A DNA stretch of 6,085 nt from Alphaproteobacteria bacterium (lineage in GTDB: Bacteria > Pseudomonadota > Alphaproteobacteria > Micavibrionales > UBA2020). The stretch lies in assembly GCA_020853455.1 (NCBI GenBank), contig JADYYV010000134.1, forward strand, positions 1-6,085, written 5' to 3'. This document shows, in pieces, positions 1 to 6,085 of this stretch (position 1 is its first letter; each line of letters begins with the position of its first letter). The notes beneath the pieces were generated by a model that was not told the DNA's origin, ran no database searches, and worked only from the letters and a program-made list of their open reading frames with translations. The translations under genes and the position numbers were made by a program.

Positions 1-1475
1 ACCGCCTTCATCAGGCCGATGTTGCCTTCCTGAATGAGGTCGAGGAATTGCAGGCCGCGGTTGGTGTATTTTTTCGCGATCGAAATCACGAGGCGCAGGT
101 TGGCCTCGACCATTTCTTTCTTCGCCTTGCCAGCTTCGCGTTCGCCCTTCTGGATCGTATGGACGATGCGTTTGAATTCGAGCAACGGCAGGCCGGAGGA
201 CAGCGCGATTTTCTCGATATCGTCGCGCAGCGTCTTCACGTCGTCCTTGTGCTTCTCGCCGAATTTCTTCCAGCCTTTGCCGGGCAGCTTGGCCACGTTC
301 GTGAACCAGCGCGGATTGTTTTCGTTGCCCGCCCATTTGTCGAGGAAGTCCTCGCGGCCCACGCCGCAAGCAACCGCGTGGCGCATGATCTGGCCTTCAA
401 GGCCGAGCGTCTTGCGGTTCATGTTGTAAAGCTGTTCGATCAGCTGTTCGGAGCGATAGACGTTCAGGCGCACCGACTGCATCAGTTCGACCAGCTCCGC
501 CTTGCAACGGCGATAGCTCTCATTGAGGCGTTTCGGACTTTCCTTGGTCTTTTCCAAAGCCTCGCGGCGGTCTTCCAGCACCTTGGCGAGTTTCTTGTGC
601 GCCTTGGTGATCATCTTGAATTTTTCGATGATCTGGGGCTTCAGTTCCTCTTCCATCGCGGCGAGCGACAGGCTGCTTTCGTCTTCGGCTTCGTCGTAAA
701 CCGGTTTCGGTTCTTCGTCGTCGATGATGATGTCGTCTTCGCCTGCGGCTGCGGCTTTCTTGGCTTTCGCCTTTTTGCGCGCTTCTTCTTCCTTCAGGCG
801 TTCTTTTTCTTTTTTCTCGAGCTTCTCGGCGACGGCGGCCTGAATGGCCTTTGCCTTCGCGCTGATGCCGGCGTCATCGCCCGATGCGGGCGCGGCGGAT
901 TCAGCGGGGGGTTCGCCTTCGGTATAGGTCGCTTCAAGGTCGATAATGTCGCGCAGCAGCATCTCGCCGTTTTCCAGCGCCTTGTGCCAGGTCATGATCG
1001 CCTGAATGGTCAGCGGGCTTTCGCAGATGCCGCCGATCATCATGTCGCGGCCGGCCTCGATGCGTTTTGCGATCGCAATCTCGCCCTCGCGGGACAGCAG
1101 CTCGACCGAGCCCATTTCGCGCAGGTACATGCGCACGGGGTCGTCGGTGCGGCCAAGGTCGGTTTCGGCCAGATTGCCGGCGGCTTCTTCGCCGTCTTCC
1201 GATGCGGGCTTTGCTTCGGCTTCCTCGCCGTCGGGTTCTTCCTCGACAAGGTTGATGCCGATATCGGACAGCATCGACATCGTTTCGTCGATCTGGTCGG
1301 ACGTATATTCGCCCGGCGGCAGCAGCTTGTTCACTTCATCATAAGTGACATAGCCGCGCTCTTTGCCCTTGGCGACGATCTTCTTGACGGCTTTCGCAAG
1401 CGCGCCTACGGCCAAACTGTCGTCCGCCTCTTCCGCGCCTTCGATTTCCTGATCTTCGTTTGCTTTTGCAACCAT
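1..1475 (-). CDS. rpoD: RNA polymerase primary sigma factor RpoD (sigma-70), 5' part; 3' end beyond left edge
   Basis: This is the housekeeping sigma factor, which binds core RNA polymerase and recognises -10/-35 promoters. The frame opens with ATG at 1475-1473 (MVAKANEDQE) and runs without a stop to the left edge, giving 491 full codons. Region 1.1 covers about residues 20-85 (GYVTYDEVNKLLP at 41-53). Region 1.2 covers about 112-145 (DPVRMYLREMGSVELLSREG). A spacer of about 300 residues follows, then region 2.1 (EANLRLVISIAKKY, from about 457) and the start of region 2.2 (DLIQEGNIGLMKA, ending at 491). The core-binding and promoter-melting parts of region 2 and regions 3-4 lie outside the window. 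The spacer contains a Lys/Glu-rich, probably helical or coiled-coil stretch (about 206-240) followed by an acidic stretch (246-270), as in the long spacers of other alphaproteobacterial RpoDs. The ATG lies 6 bases after the dnaG stop, so the two genes are surely one operon. The truncation comes from the window edge and is not a broken gene. The identification is very secure. Confidence 0.97.
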   Translation of the reverse strand, partial: MVAKANEDQEIEGAEEADDSLAVGALAKAVKKIVAKGKERGYVTYDEVNKLLPPGEYTSDQIDETMSMLSDIGINLVEEEPDGEEAEAKPASEDGEEAAGNLAETDLGRTDDPVRMYLREMGSVELLSREGEIAIAKRIEAGRDMMIGGICESPLTIQAIMTWHKALENGEMLLRDIIDLEATYTEGEPPAESAAPASGDDAGISAKAKAIQAAVAEKLEKKEKERLKEEEARKKAKAKKAAAAGEDDIIIDDEEPKPVYDEAEDESSLSLAAMEEELKPQIIEKFKMITKAHKKLAKVLEDRREALEKTKESPKRLNESYRRCKAELVELMQSVRLNVYRSEQLIEQLYNMNRKTLGLEGQIMRHAVACGVGREDFLDKWAGNENNPRWFTNVAKLPGKGWKKFGEKHKDDVKTLRDDIEKIALSSGLPLLEFKRIVHTIQKGEREAGKAKKEMVEANLRLVISIAKKYTNRGLQFLDLIQEGNIGLMKA

Positions 1476-1481
1476 TCGGTA

Positions 1482-3284
1482 TTACGCCTCTTTCCAGCGA
1501 TCCTTGTCCTGACCGCGCGTGTACGCCTCCAGCCACCCCTGACGGACTACATCAAGTGACTGTCCGGGCTTGGCAAAACCTGCATATACATACAATGAAT
1601 TATCGAATAACGCATCGAGAATCTCGCCATGCCCCAGCTCATTAAGATGTTTCTTAACTGCCTGATAGTCAAGGTATATCCCCGTATTTTCTTCGCTGTC
1701 GTGCCAACCGGCCAAAAACGCAGTGAGCGCCTGGCGTAATTGGTCGTAACCTTCGTGCGGAATATTGACCATGCCGAACTGCTCGCCGAACTCCTCGAAC
1801 AGCTCGGGGTAATTGATGACGCAGGCCAGCAGCGCCTCTTCGCGCAGCAGCTTGGATGTGCGCACAGGCTTCGCCTTCACGTTCAGCGGGCGGTAGGGCG
1901 TATGCGCGCCGGGGGGCAGTTTTTTACCCTTGAAAAAGCCCGTCTGCATCTGCGGACGCGCCTGTTCGGTACGTGAATTTTTACTAAAGAAAACTTCACT
2001 AACCTTTTGACCTATTTCATGAATAAAGAATTCCTGTACCGACATATCCGATATCTGGCGCGCGCGTTTTTCAAGCGCTGCACGGAAGCCCGCTTTGGCT
2101 TCCGGCTGGGAAAAATTGCGGTCTTTTGATTCCTCCAGCCACATCATATCGAACAGGCCGATCGACTGGTCGAGCACTTTTTGCATCGCCGGAACACCCT
2201 CGTCCTTGATCAGACTATCGGGGTCATGTTCGGGCGGCAGGAAGGCAAATTTAACAGAATAATCCGGCTTCAGGATCGGCAGGACACGCTCGAGCGAACG
2301 TCCGGCGGCGCGCTGGCCCGCGTTGTCGCCATCGAAGCAAAGGACAGGATTGCGCTTGCCTTCCGGCATTACCTTCCACAATTCCTCGATCTGACTTTCC
2401 GTAAGTGCGGTGCCAAGCGGGGCAACAGCAGCGCGGAAGCCTGCCTGCACCAGCGCGATAACGTCCATATAGCCTTCAACCACAATCACCGTTTCCCCGT
2501 CGCCGATCACCTTGCGGGCACGGGACAGGCCATACAGGTTGCGCCCCTTGTGAAAGATCGCCGTCTCGGGCGAGTTGACGTATTTGGGCGCGGATTTATC
2601 GGGCGGGCCGCCGTGGCTTTCCGGCATGACGCGGCCACCGAAGGCAACCACCCTGCCCTGCAAATCCAGCACCGGAAACATGACCCGCGCGCGGAAGAAC
2701 GGGTAGATGTCGCCTTTCTTGCGCTCGGACTCGCGGAACAGGCCCGCCTCCATCATTTCTTCAATCTTATAGCCGGCTTTTTCAAGATGTTGCTTTAAGC
2801 CGGCATCATCTGTCGAGTATCCAAGGCGAAAACTTCTGATCGTATCTACAGTAAGTCCGCGTTGTACCAGATATTGAAGGATTTTCTTGTTCTTCGGATC
2901 GTGCAGTTGCGCTTCATAGAATTTCGATGCGCTGTCCATCAAATCATACAGCGACATCTGCTTTTTAAACTTCTGCTCTTCCTCTTTGGTCGGCTTCGGC
3001 ACAGGCATGCCGGCGAGAGCGGCCAGCTGCTCCACCGCCTCCATGAATTGCAGGTTGTCGTGGTTCATCAGGAAGCCGATGCTATCCCCATGCGCGCCAC
3101 AGCCGAAGCAGTGGTAAAAGCCCTTCGCATCATTCACGGTAAAGGACGGGGTCTTTTCTTTATGAAAAGGACAGCATCCTTTGAACTCCCTGCCCGCGCG
3201 CGTCAGCTTCGTCCGCTTTCCGACAATATCGGACAGCTGGACGCGGGCGCGCAATTCTTCAACAAAGGCCTTCGGGAGCGACAT
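1482..3284 (-). CDS. dnaG: DNA primase DnaG
   Basis: This primase synthesises the short RNA primers for lagging-strand and origin replication and works with the replicative helicase DnaB at the fork. The protein has 600 residues, close to the family norm. The N-terminal CHC2 zinc finger has ligands C38, H41, C59 and C62 (CPFH and CFGC). The catalytic RNA-polymerase core follows, with a conserved basic segment at about 197-220 (FRARVMFPVLDLQGRVVAFG) and KYVNSPET near 234. The TOPRIM metal site is complete: VVEGYMDV (E270), CFDGDNAGQ (D318, D320) and HDPDS (D354, D356). The C-terminal part from about residue 480 (LREEALLACVINYPELFEEF) fits the helicase-interacting domain and is less conserved. 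I chose ATG at 3284 because MSLPKAFVEELRARVQ matches the usual DnaG N-terminus. An in-frame TTG at 3323 would add 13 atypical residues and lacks a ribosome site. No strong Shine-Dalgarno precedes 3284 either. rpoD follows after 6 bases. Confidence 0.98.
   Translation of the reverse strand: MSLPKAFVEELRARVQLSDIVGKRTKLTRAGREFKGCCPFHKEKTPSFTVNDAKGFYHCFGCGAHGDSIGFLMNHDNLQFMEAVEQLAALAGMPVPKPTKEEEQKFKKQMSLYDLMDSASKFYEAQLHDPKNKKILQYLVQRGLTVDTIRSFRLGYSTDDAGLKQHLEKAGYKIEEMMEAGLFRESERKKGDIYPFFRARVMFPVLDLQGRVVAFGGRVMPESHGGPPDKSAPKYVNSPETAIFHKGRNLYGLSRARKVIGDGETVIVVEGYMDVIALVQAGFRAAVAPLGTALTESQIEELWKVMPEGKRNPVLCFDGDNAGQRAAGRSLERVLPILKPDYSVKFAFLPPEHDPDSLIKDEGVPAMQKVLDQSIGLFDMMWLEESKDRNFSQPEAKAGFRAALEKRARQISDMSVQEFFIHEIGQKVSEVFFSKNSRTEQARPQMQTGFFKGKKLPPGAHTPYRPLNVKAKPVRTSKLLREEALLACVINYPELFEEFGEQFGMVNIPHEGYDQLRQALTAFLAGWHDSEENTGIYLDYQAVKKHLNELGHGEILDALFDNSLYVYAGFAKPGQSLDVVRQGWLEAYTRGQDKDRWKEA
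1487..1493 (-). promoter_or_regulatory. Ribosome binding site of rpoD inside the 3' end of dnaG
   Basis: The minus strand reads AAAGAGG, 11 bases before the rpoD ATG at 1475. The site lies within the last codons of dnaG (Trp-Lys-Glu-Ala-stop). It supports the chosen rpoD start and suggests that translation of the two genes is linked. The spacing is slightly long, so strength is uncertain. Confidence 0.55.
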
Positions 3285-3341
3285 AACGAAAGTTTTAGAT
3301 AGGATTGGCCAGCCCCGCAACAAGATTCGGGGTTTACAAAA
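3285..3341 (-). other. 57-base gap between the ankyrin genes and dnaG, with a small imperfect hairpin
   Basis: This is the only non-coding gap in the window larger than 6 bases. It contains an inverted repeat, CCCCG at 3313-3317 and CGGGG at 3328-3332, with AA/TT able to pair inside it. On the minus strand the hairpin is followed by CTGGCCAATC and not by a T run, so it does not look like an intrinsic terminator for the ankyrin genes. A weak promoter-like pair, TTGTTG (3323-3318) and TATCTA (3301-3296) with a 16-base spacer, is visible. It would put the RNA start only a few bases before the dnaG ATG. No clear terminator or strong promoter is seen, so read-through from the ankyrin genes into dnaG-rpoD is possible. 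Confidence 0.35.
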
Positions 3342-4214
3342 CTAGGGTTTCCGCCCGAATTTCGCGGTTTTAGGCGCCGAAACAGGCTTGCTGGTGCGCG
3401 TGGCGGCGGTCGCCAGCGTCAGTTCTTCCTGCAGCAGGTGCTTGCGGATGGCGTTGATGACGGGGCGGTTGCCGTGGCGTTCGGCGATATCGAGCGGAGT
3501 CTGGCCGCTGGCCGTTTTGCAGTTCATCTTCGCGCCCGACTTATAAAGCTTCTCGATAATCGCTTCATCGCGGCCGGCGGCGGCGATGTGCATCGGGGTC
3601 TGGCCGGATTTGTTGGCGATATTCGGGTCGGCCTTGTACCTGAGCAGCAATTCCACATCCCTGCCCGCCCCCTTGCCGACCGCCTCCATCAGCGCGGTTT
3701 CGCCGAAGCGGTCGAAGGTATCGGGCTCGACGCCTTTTTTCAGGTAGGTTTCAAGCTCCGCCGTCTTGCCGTGCAGCACAAAATGGTTGATGCGGTAACG
3801 ATCAACCGCCATCGCGACGGCATGGGCGACATCGCTGCCATATCTATAGGCAATCGCCTCGTCCGTCGGCATGCTGCCGTCGTCTTCGCGCCCCGGCGTC
3901 ATAGGGTCGGCGCCCGCCGCCAGCAGTTTTGTGACCGACACGGCATTGCCGGATTTGATCGCGGCACGCAAAGGCGAATGGCCCTGCGCGTCCTGCAGAT
4001 TCACATCGGCGCCGGCCTGCAGCAGCATCGAAATCGCGCGGTCGTTTTCCGCCTTGGCGGCTTCGTGCAGCATGTGGCTGCCGTTCAGTTCCGCATTCGG
4101 GTCTGCCTTGTCGATAAACAGCAGCGTATGCAGCGCATCGAGGTTGCTGTTGCGGATGGAATTCTTCATGAAGGTCGCGGCCGCCTGCGGCGATATGTTG
4201 ATCGGCTTGGTCAT
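3342..4214 (-). CDS. Ankyrin-repeat protein, third gene of the array (complete, 290 aa)
   Basis: This is an ankyrin-repeat protein, a helical scaffold normally used for protein-protein binding; the partner is unknown. Repeats are seen at about 10-39 (weak), 44-76, 77-106 (GHSPLRAAI, LLAAGADP), 140-169 (YLKKGVEPDTFD), 170-202 (GETALMEAV, LLLRYKADPN), 203-235 (GQTPMHIAA) and a partial one at 236-260 (GQTPLDIAE). Residues 107-139 interrupt the series with a non-ankyrin linker ending in a helix-like stretch. The protein ends in an Ala/Thr/Lys-rich tail with the motif VSAPKTAKFGRKP (278-290). No signal peptide, membrane segment or catalytic motif is visible, so a cytoplasmic protein or non-Sec export is inferred. 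The ATG overlaps the stop of the upstream gene (ATGA), and AAGGGG lies 8 bases before it. The stop is TAG. The protein is a paralogue of the two upstream genes. Base composition looks similar to that of the neighbours. The ankyrin call is secure; the biological role is not known. Confidence 0.93.
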   Translation of the reverse strand: MTKPINISPQAAATFMKNSIRNSNLDALHTLLFIDKADPNAELNGSHMLHEAAKAENDRAISMLLQAGADVNLQDAQGHSPLRAAIKSGNAVSVTKLLAAGADPMTPGREDDGSMPTDEAIAYRYGSDVAHAVAMAVDRYRINHFVLHGKTAELETYLKKGVEPDTFDRFGETALMEAVGKGAGRDVELLLRYKADPNIANKSGQTPMHIAAAGRDEAIIEKLYKSGAKMNCKTASGQTPLDIAERHGNRPVINAIRKHLLQEELTLATAATRTSKPVSAPKTAKFGRKP

Positions 4215-5431
4215 GGCGTCGGCCCCTTGCGGAAGCGCGCGGTCTGCGGCGCGGCGACGCTGCCGCTCAGCCCGATGGCCTGTTTGACGGCGATGCCTTT
4301 TTCGCGGGCGTAATAGGGTTCCACAAGCGCAAGCATGCCTTTTTTACCGCTGCGGCGCGCGACATCGAACGCGTCGTGATTATTCCTCGATTTCAGCATC
4401 GTGCTGACGCCCGCATCCAGCAGTATTTGCGTTGCGTCAAGCGCGCCCTTTTTAATGGAGGCATGCAACGGAAGCTTTTTCCCGGCAGGCTGCAGATGCA
4501 GGTTCGCGCGGCCCGCAACCAGCACTTTCAGGACTTCGGGTTTGTCGTTGTCGATAGCATGCAGCACGGGAGAATTTCCCGTGCGGTCGATTGCGTCGGG
4601 CGTGACGCCTTCCTTCAGCAGTTTTTCGACCGTGGCGGCATCGCCGCGTATCGCGGCTGCATTGACCTCGAACTTGCGCGCCGCCCCGGCGACGGCCACC
4701 GCAATCTCGAAATCGCACATGGTGGAAAAACTGAGGTCGGACATATTCAGCCCGTTATTGCTGCCCGGCATAATAATGCCCGGATCGGCATTTCCCGCCA
4801 GCAGCATTTCCACAAGATCAAGCCTGTCACCCGCCATCGCCGCGCGCAGGGGGCTGCGCCCGTTGGGATGCGTGGCGTTCACATTCGCGCCGCGCGCCAG
4901 CAGCAGGGCGACCATATCCTTGCTGCCCGCCTCGGCCGCGGCGAGAAGCAGCGGCATTTCTTCGTGGGTTTTGCTGTCGATATCAAGCCCGTTGCTGACC
5001 ATCGCTTCCAGCACCTGCGTCATGCCCTTGCGGATCACGACGCCCGCAATGACGGCCATATTTTCAGGACGCAGGCTGGTCGCCGCCGGAACAGCGGCGT
5101 GATTGTCGAGCAAGAACTCGACAAAAGCCGGTTCGGACGTTAATTTCTGCGCGATTTTTTCCTGCGGGAATACATGCTGCAGGACGCCGGCGCCCGCGTT
5201 ATCCGTGGCATGGATATCCGCCCCCTTCGCCAGCAGCGCGCGCGCGAATTCTATATTGCCGTTTCTGGCGGCGGTCATCAGCGGGGTCAGGCCGTTTTTG
5301 TCGCGGGCATCGATATTCGCGTTCGGGATCCCCATAAAAATGTCTATCGCCGCAACATCGTTCTCCGACGCCGCAAAATGCAGCATATCGATGGAAGCAA
5401 TCGTATTGAATAATGTCCGGTTTGATGTCAT
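4211..5431 (-). CDS. Ankyrin-repeat protein, second gene of the array (complete, 406 aa)
   Basis: This is the largest complete member of the array and probably a protein-binding scaffold; the partner is unknown. Repeats are seen at about 12-44 (MLHFAASENDVAAID), 45-77 (GLTPLMTAARNGNIEFARAL), an irregular stretch at 78-120, a degenerate one at 121-155, then 156-188 (LLLAAAEAGS, LLLARGANVN) and 189-218 (GRSPLRAAMAGD). A non-ankyrin linker spans 219-252. It is followed by 253-283 (FEVNAAAIRGD, LLKEGVTPDAID), 284-316, 317-349 and a partial repeat near 350-375. The C-terminus is VAAPQTARF plus RKGPTP (392-406). From PLRAA (194) to the end it matches the other two proteins in order and spacing. Compared with the 290-aa paralogue it has about two to three extra N-terminal repeats, some decayed. 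No signal peptide or membrane segment is visible. The ATG at 5431 overlaps the upstream stop (ATGA), with GGAGG 11 bases before it. The TGA stop overlaps the next gene's ATG. Function is unknown. Confidence 0.93.
   Translation of the reverse strand: MTSNRTLFNTIASIDMLHFAASENDVAAIDIFMGIPNANIDARDKNGLTPLMTAARNGNIEFARALLAKGADIHATDNAGAGVLQHVFPQEKIAQKLTSEPAFVEFLLDNHAAVPAATSLRPENMAVIAGVVIRKGMTQVLEAMVSNGLDIDSKTHEEMPLLLAAAEAGSKDMVALLLARGANVNATHPNGRSPLRAAMAGDRLDLVEMLLAGNADPGIIMPGSNNGLNMSDLSFSTMCDFEIAVAVAGAARKFEVNAAAIRGDAATVEKLLKEGVTPDAIDRTGNSPVLHAIDNDKPEVLKVLVAGRANLHLQPAGKKLPLHASIKKGALDATQILLDAGVSTMLKSRNNHDAFDVARRSGKKGMLALVEPYYAREKGIAVKQAIGLSGSVAAPQTARFRKGPTP
4223..4228 (-). promoter_or_regulatory. Ribosome binding site of the 290-aa ankyrin gene, inside the upstream gene's tail codons
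   Basis: The minus strand reads AAGGGG, 8 bases before the ATG at 4214. These bases are the Lys-Gly codons of the upstream protein's C-terminal RKGPTP. The site decides the start and, with the ATGA overlap, indicates translational coupling. Confidence 0.6.
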
Positions 5432-6085
5432 GGCGCGGGCGGCCTCCGCTTGAAGCTGGCGACCGCAGGCGCGGAGATGTTATGATCGAGGCGCGACATG
5501 CCGGCGACGTATTCATTCACCTCCCGCGCTTTCTGCTTGCGCACGGGTTCCAGCAGGTCATAGCTTTTGGTTTCTTCGGCCAGTTGCAGCGCGGTTTTGC
5601 CCGACGCCTCGGGAATGTCGCTGCGCGCGCCAGCCTGTGCCAGCGCGGTTACGCTGCGCAGGTCGCGTTTTTTCAATGCCTCGTGCAGCGGGAATTCCGC
5701 GCCGTCATAGCTGCCAAGGTTTGGATTGGCCTTAAAGGACAACAGGAGCTTGACGATTTTCGGGCTGCCGGATTTCACGGCGTTGATCAGCGCGGTCGAA
5801 CCGTTATGGTCGCGGCTGTCGGGCGGCAGGCCGCGTTTCAGCAGGGCTTCGGCACCATTGAAATCTCCGGCAAGCGCCGCCCTGTTGACGGCAAAACGTC
5901 CGGCTGCGGATTCTACCGCGCCTGCGATTTCCTGTGTCTGCGTCTGCGCGAAATCGAGGTCCATATCGGTGCGCTTGCCGTCGCGGGTCAGGCTCAGGGC
6001 ATAGGGGTCGGCGCCGGCCGCCAGCAGCATTTTCACCAGCGTCAGCGATTGCGCCGACATCGCGGCGCGCAAGGGCGTGATCTGC
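5428..6085 (-). CDS. Ankyrin-repeat protein, first gene seen of the array; 5' end beyond right edge
   Basis: The frame is open to the right edge and gives the last 218 residues of an ankyrin protein; the start is not in the window. The visible part begins inside a repeat (ITPLRAAMSAQS, LLAAGADP, about 1-30). A non-ankyrin linker follows (31-63), ending in EIAGAVESAAGRF. Further repeats lie at about 64-95 (FAVNRAALAGD, LLKRGLPPD), 96-128 (GSTALINAVKSG, LLLSFKANPN), 129-160 (FPLHEALKKRD, LAQAGA) and a partial one from about 161 (GKTALQLAEE). The C-terminus is ISAPAVASFKRRPPAP (203-218). A TTG at 6072 should not be taken as the start, because it encodes the Leu of the TPLRAA repeat core and the repeat continues upstream of it. 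The TGA stop overlaps the next gene's ATG by ATGA. The gene is a paralogue of the two downstream genes. The role is unknown; the truncation comes from the window edge. Confidence 0.92.
   Translation of the reverse strand, partial: QITPLRAAMSAQSLTLVKMLLAAGADPYALSLTRDGKRTDMDLDFAQTQTQEIAGAVESAAGRFAVNRAALAGDFNGAEALLKRGLPPDSRDHNGSTALINAVKSGSPKIVKLLLSFKANPNLGSYDGAEFPLHEALKKRDLRSVTALAQAGARSDIPEASGKTALQLAEETKSYDLLEPVRKQKAREVNEYVAGMSRLDHNISAPAVASFKRRPPAP
5443..5447 (-). promoter_or_regulatory. Ribosome binding site of the 406-aa ankyrin gene, inside the upstream gene's tail codons
   Basis: The minus strand reads GGAGG, 11 bases before the ATG at 5431. It is formed by the Arg-Arg codons (CGG AGG) of the upstream protein's terminal KRRPPAP. 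It supports the start and the coupling of the two genes. Confidence 0.6.

Noticed and set aside
48..1559. A 503-codon open frame on the plus strand, Phe- and Leu-rich
   Set aside because: It lies exactly opposite rpoD, whose conserved regions are unmistakable. It is a product of codon bias on the other strand (Glu/Lys codons read backwards as Phe/Leu) and shows no domain of its own.
2181..2798. A 205-codon plus-strand frame opposite dnaG
   Set aside because: It is fully covered by the conserved catalytic core of dnaG and has no recognisable family of its own.
3285..3323. TTG start at 3323 for dnaG
   Set aside because: The added 13 residues do not resemble DnaG N-termini, no ribosome site precedes the TTG, and MSLPKAF at 3284 is the expected start.
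3313..3332. Intrinsic terminator between the ankyrin genes and dnaG
   Set aside because: The stem is only 5 pairs plus an inner AA/TT, and no T run follows it on the minus strand.
3438..4313. A 291-codon open frame on the plus strand
   Set aside because: It is the antisense shadow of the ankyrin gene at 3342-4214. The sequence is low in recognisable motifs and rich in Arg, Gly, His and Ala, as expected from a reversed GC-rich gene.
4376..5143. Overlapping plus-strand frames of 233-255 codons opposite the 406-aa ankyrin gene
   Set aside because: Two different frames are open over the same stretch, which is typical for GC-rich DNA, and the minus-strand frame encodes clear ankyrin repeats.
5428..6072. 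TTG at 6072 as the start of the rightmost ankyrin gene
   Set aside because: This codon is the Leu of the conserved TPLRAA ankyrin core, and the frame continues upstream with ITP to the window edge.
3342..6085. Toxin-immunity or polymorphic effector locus
   Set aside because: Ankyrin genes can occur as immunity or effector genes, but no toxin domain, secretion marker or partner gene is visible in the window.

Overview
The window looks like chromosomal DNA of an alphaproteobacterium. The evidence is the N-terminal sequence of the primase, the layout of the sigma factor (region 1.1, region 1.2, then a very long non-conserved spacer before region 2), the moderately high GC, and the close dnaG-rpoD pairing. 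Genus cannot be fixed from the sequence alone. All supported genes lie on the minus strand, so the window reads from right to left in the direction of transcription.

Right to left, 6085-3342 holds three consecutive genes for ankyrin-repeat proteins. The first (5428-6085) is cut by the right edge and lacks its start. The second (4211-5431, 406 aa) and third (3342-4214, 290 aa) are complete. Each pair of neighbours overlaps by 4 bases in an ATGA stop/start arrangement, so they are almost certainly co-transcribed and translationally coupled. The three are paralogues: their last ~210 residues align end to end with nearly constant spacing. All three end in a short basic, proline-rich tail with the pattern [VI][SA]AP-x-x-A-x-F followed by basic residues and a terminal Pro.

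After a 57-base gap come two housekeeping genes. They are dnaG (DNA primase, 1482-3284, complete, with zinc finger and TOPRIM motifs intact) and, 6 bases further on, rpoD (primary sigma factor, 1475 to the left edge, cut within region 2.2). This is the dnaG-rpoD core of the classical macromolecular-synthesis operon, linking replication priming to transcription initiation. Its upstream neighbour here is an ankyrin gene set, and no obvious terminator separates the two groups.

The most interesting element is the ankyrin array: a tandemly amplified, coupled family with a shared C-terminal module and a shared tail of unknown role, with no signal peptide on the two complete members. No RNA genes, mobile elements, CRISPR arrays or long DNA repeats were seen. 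There is no non-coding stretch longer than 57 bases.
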